In this document: piece by piece, positions 46,216 to 54,996 of the stretch
How positions within the stretch are numbered: position 1 is the stretch's first letter
Layout: the number at the start of each line of letters is the position of its first letter
Program-made: the position numbers and the translations under genes
From: Burkholderia territorii
GTDB taxonomy: Bacteria; Pseudomonadota; Gammaproteobacteria; Burkholderiales; Burkholderiaceae
Assembly: GCF_902833055.1 (NCBI RefSeq)
Contig: NZ_CADFEJ010000018.1
Span: forward strand, 62,001-126,000
Length of the DNA: 64,000 bases
Reading direction: 5' to 3'
The notes under the pieces: model-generated
Database searches by the model: none
What the model saw: the letters and a program-made list of their open reading frames with translations, nothing else
What the model was told of the DNA's origin: nothing

Positions 46216-47469
46216 ATGGCACTCATCGTACACAAATACGGCGGCACTTCGATGGGCTCGGTCGAGCGCATCAAGAACGTCGCGAAACGCGTCGCAAAAT
46301 GGCATCAGGCCGGGCACCAGATGGTGGTCGTGCCGTCGGCGATGTCCGGCGAAACCAACCGTCTGCTCGGTCTCGCGAAAGAGATTTCGAGCCAGGCGAG
46401 CCCGCGTGAGCTCGACATGATCGCGTCGACCGGCGAGCAGGTCAGCGTCGGCCTGCTGTCGATCGCGCTGCAGGAAATCGGCGTCGAGGCCGTGAGCTAT
46501 GCCGGCTGGCAAGTGCCGATCAAGACCGACAGCGCGTTCACGAAGGCGCGTATCCATTCGATCGACGACGAGCGCGTGAAGGCCGATCTCAACGCCGGCA
46601 AGGTCGTGATCATCACGGGCTTCCAGGGCGTCGATCCGGATGGCCACATCACGACGCTGGGCCGCGGCGGCTCGGACACGTCGGCAGTGGCGGTCGCGGC
46701 CGCGCTGGGCGCGGAAGAGTGCCTGATCTATACGGACGTCGACGGCGTCTACACGACCGACCCGCGCGTGGTGGAAGAGGCGCGGCGCCTCGATCGCGTG
46801 ACGTTCGAGGAAATGCTGGAAATGGCCAGCCTCGGCTCGAAGGTCCTGCAGATCCGCTCGGTCGAATTCGCCGGCAAATACCAGGTGAAGACGCGCGTGC
46901 TGTCGAGCCTGACCGATCCGCTGATTGCGCTCGACGAAGAAATGCGCTCGGGCACCCTGATTACTTTTGAAGAAGACGAGACCATGGAAAAGGCAGTCAT
47001 TTCCGGCATCGCGTTCCAGCGCGACGAAGCACGCATTGCGGTGATGGGTGTGCCCGACAAGCCGGGCATCGCGTATCAGATCCTCGGCCCGGTCGCCGAC
47101 GCGAACGTCGACGTCGACATGATCATCCAGAACCAGAGCGTCGAAGGGAAGACGGACTTCACGTTCACGGTCGGCCGCGGCGACTACCAGAAGGCAATGG
47201 ACATCCTCACCAACCAGGTGCAGGGCCATGTGAGCGCCGAGCGCGTACAGGGCGACCCGAAGGTGTCGAAGGTGTCGGTCGTCGGCGTCGGCATGCGTTC
47301 GCACGTGGGCGTCGCGAGCAAGATGTTCCGCACGCTGTCGGAAGAGGGCATCAACATCCAGATGATCTCGACGTCCGAAATCAAGATTTCGGTGCTGATC
47401 GACGAGAAATACATGGAGCTGGCTGTCCGCGCGCTGCACAAGGCATTCGAACTCGACCAGGCGGCGTGA
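46216..47469 (+). CDS. lysC: Aspartate kinase
   Basis: This enzyme phosphorylates aspartate at the entry of the lysine, threonine and methionine pathways. The 417-residue protein has VHKYGGTSMGSVERI (about 4-18), the kinase core with FQGVDPDGHITTLGRGGSDTSA and TDVDGVYTTDPR, and two C-terminal ACT domains (from about 265) that bind feedback inhibitors. ATG 46216 is the family start. An in-frame ATG at 46984 begins the ACT half and could produce a separate beta subunit, as in some relatives; this is inference. Confidence 0.98.
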   Translation: MALIVHKYGGTSMGSVERIKNVAKRVAKWHQAGHQMVVVPSAMSGETNRLLGLAKEISSQASPRELDMIASTGEQVSVGLLSIALQEIGVEAVSYAGWQVPIKTDSAFTKARIHSIDDERVKADLNAGKVVIITGFQGVDPDGHITTLGRGGSDTSAVAVAAALGAEECLIYTDVDGVYTTDPRVVEEARRLDRVTFEEMLEMASLGSKVLQIRSVEFAGKYQVKTRVLSSLTDPLIALDEEMRSGTLITFEEDETMEKAVISGIAFQRDEARIAVMGVPDKPGIAYQILGPVADANVDVDMIIQNQSVEGKTDFTFTVGRGDYQKAMDILTNQVQGHVSAERVQGDPKVSKVSVVGVGMRSHVGVASKMFRTLSEEGINIQMISTSEIKISVLIDEKYMELAVRALHKAFELDQAA

Positions 47470-47476
47470 ATTTTTT

Positions 47477-47502
47477 GTGATGCATTGAAGAAAATGCATC
47501 AC
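47477..47502 (+). terminator. Perfect hairpin after lysC
   Basis: GTGATGCATT and AATGCATCAC form a 10-bp stem around GAAGAA, 7 bp after the lysC stop. There is no following T-run (T's precede it), so it may be an mRNA 3'-end stabiliser, not a strict terminator. Confidence 0.45.
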
Positions 47503-47507
47503 GGAAA

Positions 47508-47536
47508 TTGACGTACGGTTCGAAACCCTATATTAT
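47508..47536 (+). promoter_or_regulatory. Sigma-70 promoter of tRNA-Ser
   Basis: TTGACG (47508-47513) and TATTAT (47531-47536) are spaced by exactly 17 bp, about 44 bp before the tRNA 5' end. Confidence 0.8.
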
Positions 47537-47579
47537 CTCGTTCTCGTCGCACTGCCTCCCTGGTGCGAGCGAAAGTTTG

Positions 47580-47673
47580 GGAGACGTGGCCGAGAGGTCG
47601 AAGGCACTCCCCTGCTAAGGGAGCATCTGGGCCAAAACCTGGATCGAGGGTTCGAATCCCTCCGTCTCCGCCA
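47580..47673 (+). tRNA. tRNA-Ser (anticodon GCU)
   Basis: The acceptor arms GGAGACG (47580-47586) and CGTCTCC (47663-47669) pair, with discriminator G and encoded CCA (47671-47673). The anticodon stem CTCCC/GGGAG encloses CTGCTAA, giving anticodon GCU, which reads AGC and AGU. A long variable arm (CATCTGGGCCAAAACCTGGATC region) and a T-loop GTTCGAATC complete a class II tRNA-Ser of 94 nt. It has its own promoter and terminator. Confidence 0.98.
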
Positions 47674-47684
47674 AAAGCGGTGAC

Positions 47685-47725
47685 AAAGCCCCGCAAGTTC
47701 TCGGACTTGCGGGGCTTTTTCTTTT
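47685..47725 (+). terminator. Rho-independent terminator after tRNA-Ser
   Basis: AAAGCCCCGCAAGT and ACTTGCGGGGCTTT pair with a short TCTCGG-type loop, followed by TTTTTCTTTT. Confidence 0.95.
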
Positions 47726-47858
47726 CCGCACGCGCTTCCGTGCGCGCCGCGCGGCGTCACGCTTCGTCCGGACAGCCAATCAATGCTCGACTTGTGCGCC
47801 GCTCATGCGCTAAATAGGCGTATCGCCTCGCGCGGCTCAATCCGGAGCTCCTGCACGC

Positions 47859-49232
47859 ATGCATTCCGTACTGACCATCCTTTCGCATCGACCCGTCGAC
47901 GGGCTCGTCGAGAATCACGAACGTTACGCGCGCGGCCGCGGCTACCGGCACGCGATCGTCGACGGCACGCATGTATACGGCGAGCGCCAGCAGGTGCTGC
48001 ACAAGTATCACGCGATCATCGCGCAGCTCGTCGCGATGGAGCAGGGCGCGTTGCTGCTCGTGCTCGATCCGTTCTCGGTGGTGTTCGGCCAGCATGCGTT
48101 GCCGGATGTCGCGGGCGCCTATGACGCGATCGTCACGACGCAGACGCCCAAGTCGCCGTTGCCCGCCGCGAGCGGCATGATCTTTCGCAACGTGCCCGAC
48201 GTGCGCGAATGCCTGCGCAAGCTGGTGGTCGAGCTCGGCAAGTGGGCGATGCGCCTGCCCGAGCGGCAGCACGTGTGCGAGGCGACGCTGCTGGCCGAGC
48301 ACTTCCCGCCGCTGCCGTTCGACCAGCCGCTCGCGACTGGCTACTTCGCATCGGCCCAGACGGTGTGGGGCGACGGGCTCGCGATCGACGAGGTCGTCGG
48401 TGCGCATCCGCTCGTGGCGCACCACGCGCCCGAATGGCAACAGATCGACGGCGTATGGGCGCCGACGCCCGACTACGATTTTCGCTACGTGCTCGCACTC
48501 GTCGACGATGCCGCGCGCGTTCAACGCGGCGACCACCCGCGCGCGATGGATGACTGGCGCGCCGCGCAGCAACGCACGCGCGAGCCGGCGTGCCACCTGA
48601 ACCCGCATGCGGACATCGCGTTCGTGAGCCTGCACACGTCGCACATCGCCGGTTACGGCGATCTTCACGAAGAGAACTTCATCCGCTATTGCACGCGGCA
48701 CGGTTATGCGTACCACGCGTATCGCGAACCGCCCGCGTTCCTGCCGGCCGGCGTCGATGCGAACTGGGCGAAGCTGCACCTGATTCGCGAACATCTGCCG
48801 GATCACGCGTTCGTGTTTTGGGTCGATGCGGACATCCTCGCGATCGATCAGCGGCAGACGGTCGACAGCGTGATCGACGGCCGCGATTTCGTGATCGGCA
48901 CCGACCACACGGCCTGGGCGATCAACTCGTGCATGATCGGTGTGCGCAACGTCGCGCCGATGCGCGAACTGGTCGGGCGCATGTGTGCGCGCATCGAGAG
49001 CTTCGACGATCGGTCGTCGGTTTACGCGAGCGGCGGCGACCAGCAGGCGATCTATGTCGAACTGCTGGAGGCGGGCATGATCGACGCGCGCTACATCGTC
49101 GATGCGATGTCGCTCGCGTCATCGCCGGTCTATGCGACACGCGACAGCCGCTTCGTTCATTTCCCTGCGCAACACAACCACTATCGAGCGGTAACGATGC
49201 GCGTATGGGACAAGCTGAGCCATCACCGCTGA
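47859..49232 (+). CDS. Putative glycosyltransferase, GT34-like, with duplicated nucleotide-sugar domain
   Basis: This 457-residue protein has no signal peptide. The C-terminal half resembles the galactosyltransferase GMA12/MNN10 (GT34) pattern: FVSLHT...YGDLHEENFIRYCTRHGYAYHAY, then FWVDADILAID (about 320-330; the DxD-type metal site DAD), and SGGDQQAIY. The N-terminal half (about 1-150) has a parallel layout: a strand VLTILSH, a short region HKYHAIIAQL, then LLLVLDPFSVVF, where the metal site would be DPF. This looks like a degenerate second copy. Acceptor sugar unknown. ATG 47859 has GGAG upstream. Confidence 0.65.
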   Translation: MHSVLTILSHRPVDGLVENHERYARGRGYRHAIVDGTHVYGERQQVLHKYHAIIAQLVAMEQGALLLVLDPFSVVFGQHALPDVAGAYDAIVTTQTPKSPLPAASGMIFRNVPDVRECLRKLVVELGKWAMRLPERQHVCEATLLAEHFPPLPFDQPLATGYFASAQTVWGDGLAIDEVVGAHPLVAHHAPEWQQIDGVWAPTPDYDFRYVLALVDDAARVQRGDHPRAMDDWRAAQQRTREPACHLNPHADIAFVSLHTSHIAGYGDLHEENFIRYCTRHGYAYHAYREPPAFLPAGVDANWAKLHLIREHLPDHAFVFWVDADILAIDQRQTVDSVIDGRDFVIGTDHTAWAINSCMIGVRNVAPMRELVGRMCARIESFDDRSSVYASGGDQQAIYVELLEAGMIDARYIVDAMSLASSPVYATRDSRFVHFPAQHNHYRAVTMRVWDKLSHHR

Positions 49233-49681
49233 CGAAATGCGCCGCGAATTTCGACGTTCGCGAGTGCGGCGATCGTGGCTCGCGCGAATGAAAATGAAAG
49301 AATCGATGTAAGGATAACGCCCATCTCATCCATCGTTCCCCGCATCCAGCGCTTGCACGCCAAAGAACCGGCCTTTGGAAAAAAATGCGGCGATGCACCG
49401 ACTCACGCGATCGACATTGCGTCGTAATACAAAAAATTACTCATAAAAATCAGCGGACTATCGACGCATCGCAAACCGCCGCTTTGCTGCGATGCAAAAA
49501 ATAATCAATCGCCTTATGCTGGTTAACCCGATTGCGCTTGAGCGGCATCAACCTTCGCGTTGATTCCGCTTTACATTTTGCCAACATTGGCGATCCACGA
49601 AATCTATCTGTCGATTTGATTTCGTTCCTTTCGTCACGCCTGTTCCGAATGCAGTGCGCGACCTTCTCAAGGCCTGTTGAC
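49233..49681 (+). other. AT-richer regulatory region before the nuoM-cyo block
   Basis: About 450 bp with no supported gene and clearly lower GC than the neighbours. It holds the FNR-type site described separately, the probable -10 TACATT (49572-49577) and a ~100-nt leader to the nuoM-like start at 49682. The frame starting at 49532 continues into nuoM but does not resemble the family. Confidence 0.65.
49538..49551 (+). promoter_or_regulatory. FNR/Anr-type binding site
   Basis: TTGAGCGGCATCAA fits the FNR consensus TTGAT-N4-ATCAA at 9 of 10 defined positions. The candidate -10 TACATT lies at 49572-49577, so the site centre is about 40 bp upstream of the predicted start: the class II activator position. 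Confidence 0.65.
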
Positions 49682-51208
49682 ATGCATGATTTCCCCTTCC
49701 TGAGCCTGGCGATCTGGCTTCCGATCCTGTTCGGCGCGTGCCTGCTGCGCGCTGGTTCCGACCGTCATCCGCATCGCACGAGATTGATTGCGCTCGTCGG
49801 CGCACTCGCCGGGCTGGCCGCCGTCGTGCCGCTCGTCACCGGTTTCGATTCCCACTCCGCCGCGATGCAGTTTTCCGAGACGCGCAACTGGCTGGCGGCG
49901 TTCAACGCCGGCTGGCGCGTCGGGATCGACGGCGCGTCGCTGTGGCTCGTCGTGTTGACCGCCTTCACGACGCTCGTCGTCGTGATCGCGTCGTGGGAGT
50001 CGGTGACCGTGCGCGTCGCGCAGTACTACGCGTCGTTCCTGATCCTGTCGGGGCTGATGGTCGGCGTATTCGTCGCGCAGGACGGGCTGCTGTTCTTCAT
50101 CTTCTTCGAGGCGACGCTGATTCCGCTGTACCTGCTGATCGGCACGTGGGGCAGGGAGCAGCGCGTGTACGCGGCGGTGAAATTCTTCTTCATCTCGTTC
50201 GCCGGGTCGCTGCTGCTCTTGATGGCGATGCTGTACCTGTACGCGAAGTCTCATACGTTCGACATGAACGCGTGGCGCACGCTGCAGCTCGGCTTCGCGC
50301 CGCAGTTGCTGGTGTTCCTCGGCTTCTTCGCCGCGTTTGCGGTCAAGGTGCCGATGTGGCCGGTGCATACGTGGCTGCGCGACGTCTACACGGACGGCCC
50401 GACCGGCGCGGCGCTGATGCTCGCGATGCTCAAGCTCGGCGGCTACGGCTTCCTGCGCTTCGCGCTGCCGATCACGCCGGACGCGAGCCACTTCTTCGCG
50501 CCGGCCGTGATCGCGCTGTCGCTGTTCGCGATCGTCTATGCGAGCCTGATCGCGCTCGCGCAGACCGATCTCGGCAAGCTGCTCGCCTATTCGACGGTCG
50601 CGCACATGGGGATCGTCACGCTCGGGCTGTTCCTGTTCAACCGAATCGGCGTCGAGGGGGCGATCGTGCAGCTCGTGTCGTACGGCTTCGTTGCGGGCGC
50701 GATGCTGCTTTGCGTGAGCGTGCTGGTCGATCGCACGAAGCAGCGCGAGATTGCCGCGTACGGCGGCGTGGCGGGCGTGATGCCGCGCTTCGCGACGTTC
50801 GCGCTGCTGTTCGCGATGGCCAACGTCGGCCTGCCGGGCACGTCGGGATTCGTCGGCGAGTTCATGGTCATCATGGGCGCGATCCGCGTCAACTTCTGGA
50901 TCGGTGCGATCGCGGCGCTCACGCTGATTCTGAGCGCGTCGTACACGCTGTGGATGGTCAAGCGCGTCGTGTTCGGCAAGATCGCGAACGCGCGCATCGC
51001 GAAACTCGCCGATCTCAGCCGTCGCGAGATCGTGATGTTCGCGTCGCTCGCGCTGATCGTTCTGATGGTCGGCGTCGATCCGAAGCCGTTCACCGACGCG
51101 ATCGACCCGACCGTCGCGCGGCTGATCGACGACGCCAGCCATTCGAAGCTGCCGGCCGGAGACGGTGACGCACCCGCACAGGCGTACATGGCAGCGACGC
51201 ACGGCTGA
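49682..51208 (+). CDS. NADH-quinone oxidoreductase subunit M-like protein (orphan)
   Basis: This antiporter-like membrane subunit has 508 residues and about 13-14 hydrophobic segments. It keeps the residues needed for proton pumping in NuoM: Glu in FFEATLIPLYLLIGTWG (about 143) and Lys in FAVKVPMWPVHTWLRD (about 222), plus LGKLLAYSTVAHMG. No other nuo gene is near. It is followed by cyoABCD and preceded by an FNR-type promoter. A role as an extra proton-translocating or ion-coupling unit beside the quinol oxidase is inference. ATG 49682 was chosen as the first codon giving a membrane N-terminus. Confidence 0.88.
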   Translation: MHDFPFLSLAIWLPILFGACLLRAGSDRHPHRTRLIALVGALAGLAAVVPLVTGFDSHSAAMQFSETRNWLAAFNAGWRVGIDGASLWLVVLTAFTTLVVVIASWESVTVRVAQYYASFLILSGLMVGVFVAQDGLLFFIFFEATLIPLYLLIGTWGREQRVYAAVKFFFISFAGSLLLLMAMLYLYAKSHTFDMNAWRTLQLGFAPQLLVFLGFFAAFAVKVPMWPVHTWLRDVYTDGPTGAALMLAMLKLGGYGFLRFALPITPDASHFFAPAVIALSLFAIVYASLIALAQTDLGKLLAYSTVAHMGIVTLGLFLFNRIGVEGAIVQLVSYGFVAGAMLLCVSVLVDRTKQREIAAYGGVAGVMPRFATFALLFAMANVGLPGTSGFVGEFMVIMGAIRVNFWIGAIAALTLILSASYTLWMVKRVVFGKIANARIAKLADLSRREIVMFASLALIVLMVGVDPKPFTDAIDPTVARLIDDASHSKLPAGDGDAPAQAYMAATHG

Positions 51209-51490
51209 TCGCGCGAGGTCGCGCACGACGTCCGCGCCGCACGACGGCGAGGTCGTTGCGCACACATCCATTCGGAGGACGGGCGCGGACGGCGTCCGGC
51301 CCGCTCGCGCTCGCCCTCCGGCTGCGTGAAATTGCCCCGCGACAATCTGTCTCACAGCAGATTTTGCAATGATGATTTGCCGCATCCGCCGGTTTTTCGT
51401 CGCGCCCGCGCGACGTATGATTCGGCCACTTTCGTGGATCGAATGCGCATCGGGCATACGCAACGGATTCAATGACCCTCGGGCTGTGTG
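51209..51490 (+). promoter_or_regulatory. Spacer nuoM-cyoA with a dyad
   Basis: 282 bp without a gene. AATCTG (51344-51349) and CAGATT (51358-51363) form a dyad with an inner CTGT/ACAG; TTTGCAATGATG follows. It could be an operator or a second promoter for cyoA. No clear terminator separates nuoM from cyoA. Confidence 0.35.
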
Positions 51491-52378
51491 ATGAAAAGAA
51501 AAGCTTCAAGAGGCTGGACGGCGCTGATATCGATCGGCGCGGCGCTGAGCCTGTCAGGCTGTAATTTAGATGTACTAAATCCGAAAGGAAGCGTCGGCGC
51601 CGCTGAAAAGGCGCTGATCGCAACGTCGACGTGGGCGATGCTGATCGTCGTCGTGCCGGTGATCCTGCTCACGCTCTGGTTCGCGTGGCGCTACCGCGCG
51701 TCGAACCGCAACGCCGCCTACGCGCCGAACTGGTCGCACTCGACCGCGATCGAAGTCGTGATCTGGACGGTGCCGACGCTGATCATCCTGTTTCTCGGCG
51801 TGCTCACGTGGAAAACCACGCACGAGCTCGATCCGTACAAGCCGCTCGAGTCGTCGGTGAAGCCGATCGACGTCGAGGTCGTCGCGCTCGACTGGAAGTG
51901 GCTGTTCATCTATCCGGAGCTCGGCATCGCATCGGTGAACCAGCTCGCGATTCCGGTCGGCACGCCGGTGAACTTCCGCATCACGTCGGATTCGGTGATG
52001 AACTCGTTCTTCATTCCGCAGCTCGGCGGCCAGGTGTACGCGATGGCCGGCATGCAGACGCGCCTGCACCTGATCGCGGACGAAGCCGGCGACTACGCGG
52101 GTACCTCCGCCAACTTCAGCGGTCGCGGCTTCTCCGACATGAAGTTCCGCACGCTCGCCGAGCCGCGCGAGCAGTTCGACGCGTGGGTGCAGAAGGTGAA
52201 GGCCTCGCCCGACCGGCTCGACGCGACCGTGTACGGCACCGTCGCGCAGCCGAGCGAGAAGGCGCCCGTGCGTTACTTCTCGTCGGTCGATCCGCGGCTC
52301 TTCCACAACATCATCGCGAAATACAACGATGGCCACGTCCTCGACCTGAAGGACGCCGCCTGCGGCACGAAGGGGTAA
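51491..52378 (+). CDS. cyoA: Cytochrome bo3 ubiquinol oxidase subunit II
   Basis: CyoA is the membrane-anchored periplasmic subunit of the bo3 oxidase. The 295-residue lipoprotein has lipobox LSGC (about residue 24), two membrane segments (about 45-68 and 85-105) and a cupredoxin-like domain. The Cu-A ligands of cytochrome c oxidases are absent and SANFSGRGFSDMKF replaces that region, as in E. coli quinol oxidases. ATG 51491 follows an in-frame GTG at 51488. It begins the cyoABCD run. Confidence 0.97.
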   Translation: MKRKASRGWTALISIGAALSLSGCNLDVLNPKGSVGAAEKALIATSTWAMLIVVVPVILLTLWFAWRYRASNRNAAYAPNWSHSTAIEVVIWTVPTLIILFLGVLTWKTTHELDPYKPLESSVKPIDVEVVALDWKWLFIYPELGIASVNQLAIPVGTPVNFRITSDSVMNSFFIPQLGGQVYAMAGMQTRLHLIADEAGDYAGTSANFSGRGFSDMKFRTLAEPREQFDAWVQKVKASPDRLDATVYGTVAQPSEKAPVRYFSSVDPRLFHNIIAKYNDGHVLDLKDAACGTKG

Positions 52379-52381
52379 CGC

Positions 52382-54388
52382 ATGTTCGGCAAACTCACAC
52401 TATCGGCGATCCCGTTCGATCAGCCCATCATCATGGGGGCCGGTGCCTTCATGGGACTGGTCGTGCTGGGCATCCTCGCCGCGCTGACGATCACCGGCCG
52501 CTGGAAGTGGCTGTGGACGGAATGGCTGACGACGGTCGACCACAAGAAACTCGGCGTGATGTACATCATCGTCGCGCTGATCATGCTGCTGCGCGGCTTC
52601 GCCGACGCGATCATGATGCGCATGCAGCTCGCGCTCGCGTACAACGCGCCCGGCTACCTGCCGCCTCACCACTATGACCAGATCTTCACCGCGCACGGCG
52701 TGATCATGATCTTCTTCATGGCGATGGTGTTCATGGTCGGCCTGATGAACCTCGTCGTGCCGCTGCAGATCGGCGCGCGCGACGTCGCGTTTCCGTTCAT
52801 CAACTCGCTGTCGTTCTGGATGACGGCAGTCAGCGCGATCCTGATCAACGTGTCGCTCGTGATCGGCGAGTTCGCGCAGACGGGCTGGCTCGCGTACCCG
52901 CCGCTGTCGGAGCTGCAGTTCAGTCCGGGGGTAGGGGTCGACTACTACCTGTGGGCGCTGCAGATCTCGGGGGTCGGCACGCTGCTGACCGGTGTGAACT
53001 TCTTCGTGACGATCATCAAGATGCGCGCGCCCGGCATGACGCTGATGAAGATGCCGGTGTTCACGTGGACGGCGCTCTGCACGAACGTGCTGATCATGGC
53101 GTCGTTCCCGATCCTGACCGCGACGCTCGCGCTGCTCGGCCTCGACCGTTACCTCGGCATGCACTTCTTCACGAACGAGGCGGGCGGCAACGCGATGTTG
53201 TACCTGAACCTGATCTGGGCGTGGGGCCATCCCGAGGTGTACATCCTGATCCTGCCGGCGTTCGGCATCTTCTCGGAAGTCATCGCGACGTTCTCGAAGA
53301 AGCCGCTGTTCGGCTACAAGACGATGGTGTACGCAACCTGCGCGATCATGGTGCTGTCGTTCCTCGTGTGGCTGCATCACTTCTTCACGATGGGTTCCGG
53401 TGCGAATGTGAATGCGTTCTTCGGGATCATGACGATGATCATCGCGATTCCGACCGGCGTGAAGGTGTTCAACTGGCTGTTTACGATGTATCGCGGCCGG
53501 ATCGAATTCACGACGCCCGTGCTGTGGACGATCGGCTTCATGGTCACGTTCACGCTCGGCGGCATGACCGGCGTGATGATGGCGATTCCCGGCGCGGACT
53601 TCGTGCTGCACAACAGCCTGTTCCTGATCGCGCACTTCCACAACGTGATCATCGGCGGCGTGCTGTTCGGCTATCTCGCGGGCTTCAACTACTGGTTCCC
53701 GAAGGCGTTCGGCTTCAAGCTGAACGAGAAACTCGGCAAGGCCGCGTTCTGGTTCTGGCAGGTCGGCTTCTACGTCGCGTTCGTGCCGCTCTACGTGCTC
53801 GGCTTCATGGGCATGACGCGGCGACTGAACCACTACGACAATCCGGCGTGGCATCCGTGGCTGCTCGTGGCCGCATTCGGCGCCGTGCTGATCGCGATCG
53901 GCATCGTGTGCCAGCTGCTGCAACTGGTCGTCAGCATCCGCAACCGCAACCTGCCGGCATATCGCGACACCACGGGCGATCCGTGGGGCGGCCGCACGCT
54001 CGAATGGGCGACCTCGTCGCCGCCCGCCGAGTACAACTTCGCGGTGATCCCGCAAGTGCGCACGCTCGACGCGTATGCCGACATGAAGGCACGCGGCGAC
54101 GGCCGGCCGAACCCGGCGACGATCCGCGATATCCACATGCCGTCGAACACGTGCGCGGGCCTCGTGGTCGCGGTCTTCAGCCTGGTGCTGGGCTTCGCGC
54201 TCGTGTGGCACATCTGGTGGATGGCGATCGGCGGGCTGGTCGGCATCGTCGCGACGCTCGTGGTCTACAGCTCGCGTGACAACGACGGCTACTACATCCC
54301 GGCGTCGAAGGTGCGCAGGATCGAAGAGAAGCAACCGGCGGCGCGCGTGGCCACGCGTGTCGACGACGTGGAACTGGAGGCCAACTGA
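52382..54388 (+). CDS. cyoB: Cytochrome bo3 ubiquinol oxidase subunit I
   Basis: CyoB is the catalytic subunit that reduces oxygen at the heme-copper site and pumps protons. The 668-residue, ~15-helix protein has the heme-ligand and metal histidines in FTAHGVIMIF (about 104), WGHPEVY (about 282, with the His-Tyr cross-link), WLHHFFTMG (about 332-333) and AHFHNVI (about 417-419). It starts 3 bp after cyoA; its end overlaps cyoC. cyoE (heme O synthase) is not downstream here. Confidence 0.99.
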   Translation: MFGKLTLSAIPFDQPIIMGAGAFMGLVVLGILAALTITGRWKWLWTEWLTTVDHKKLGVMYIIVALIMLLRGFADAIMMRMQLALAYNAPGYLPPHHYDQIFTAHGVIMIFFMAMVFMVGLMNLVVPLQIGARDVAFPFINSLSFWMTAVSAILINVSLVIGEFAQTGWLAYPPLSELQFSPGVGVDYYLWALQISGVGTLLTGVNFFVTIIKMRAPGMTLMKMPVFTWTALCTNVLIMASFPILTATLALLGLDRYLGMHFFTNEAGGNAMLYLNLIWAWGHPEVYILILPAFGIFSEVIATFSKKPLFGYKTMVYATCAIMVLSFLVWLHHFFTMGSGANVNAFFGIMTMIIAIPTGVKVFNWLFTMYRGRIEFTTPVLWTIGFMVTFTLGGMTGVMMAIPGADFVLHNSLFLIAHFHNVIIGGVLFGYLAGFNYWFPKAFGFKLNEKLGKAAFWFWQVGFYVAFVPLYVLGFMGMTRRLNHYDNPAWHPWLLVAAFGAVLIAIGIVCQLLQLVVSIRNRNLPAYRDTTGDPWGGRTLEWATSSPPAEYNFAVIPQVRTLDAYADMKARGDGRPNPATIRDIHMPSNTCAGLVVAVFSLVLGFALVWHIWWMAIGGLVGIVATLVVYSSRDNDGYYIPASKVRRIEEKQPAARVATRVDDVELEAN

Positions 54389-54996
54389 TGTTGCAGAAAA
54401 CCTTGAGCGCAACCTTGCTCGAGCACGACGACCATCCGCCGTCGCACTCGGTGTTCGGCTTCTGGCTGTACCTGATGACCGACTGCGTGATCTTCGCGGC
54501 GCTGTTCGCGACGTTCGCGGTGCTCGGCAACCAGTACGCGGGCGGTCCGACCGCGAAGGACCTGTTCGACATTCCGGGCGTCGCGGTCGAAACCGCCGCG
54601 CTGCTGCTGTCGAGCATCACCTACGGCTTCGCGATGCTGGCCGCGTACAAGCAACGGCGCGGCGCGCTGCTCGCGTGGCTCGCGGTGACGTTCGTGCTCG
54701 GCGCGGCGTTCCTCGCGATGGAACTGCGCGAGTTCTCGCACCTGATCGCGCAAGGCGCGGGCCCGCAACGCAGCGCGTTCCTGTCGGCGTTCTTCACGCT
54801 GGTCGGCACGCACGGGCTGCACGTGACGGCCGGCCTCGTGTGGATGATCGTGCTCGCCGGGCAGATCGTATTGCGCGGCGGCGACCTGACCGATCGCGAC
54901 CTGCGACGCCTGACGTGCCTGAGCCTCTTCTGGCACTTCCTCGACATCGTGTGGATCTGCGTGTTTTCCTTTGTCTATCTCGCGAGCGTGATCTAA
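54388..54996 (+). CDS. cyoC: Cytochrome bo3 ubiquinol oxidase subunit III
   Basis: CyoC is the 202-residue, five-helix subunit III. It carries HSVFGFWLYLMTDCVIFAALF, FLSAFFTLVGTHGLHVTAGLVW and FWHFLDIVWICVFSFVYL, matching the family. Start overlaps the cyoB stop by one base, so translation is coupled. Length matches E. coli CyoC. Confidence 0.98.
   Translation: MLQKTLSATLLEHDDHPPSHSVFGFWLYLMTDCVIFAALFATFAVLGNQYAGGPTAKDLFDIPGVAVETAALLLSSITYGFAMLAAYKQRRGALLAWLAVTFVLGAAFLAMELREFSHLIAQGAGPQRSAFLSAFFTLVGTHGLHVTAGLVWMIVLAGQIVLRGGDLTDRDLRRLTCLSLFWHFLDIVWICVFSFVYLASVI

Noticed and set aside
47499..47760. Small minus-strand frames containing GGIRTLDPGF-like sequence
   Set aside because: This is the well-known false protein made by translating a tRNA-Ser gene backwards.
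52400..54412. 670-codon open frame opposite cyoB
   Set aside because: It is rich in Arg, His and Asp with no hydrophobic core or motif; cyoB on the other strand is certain.
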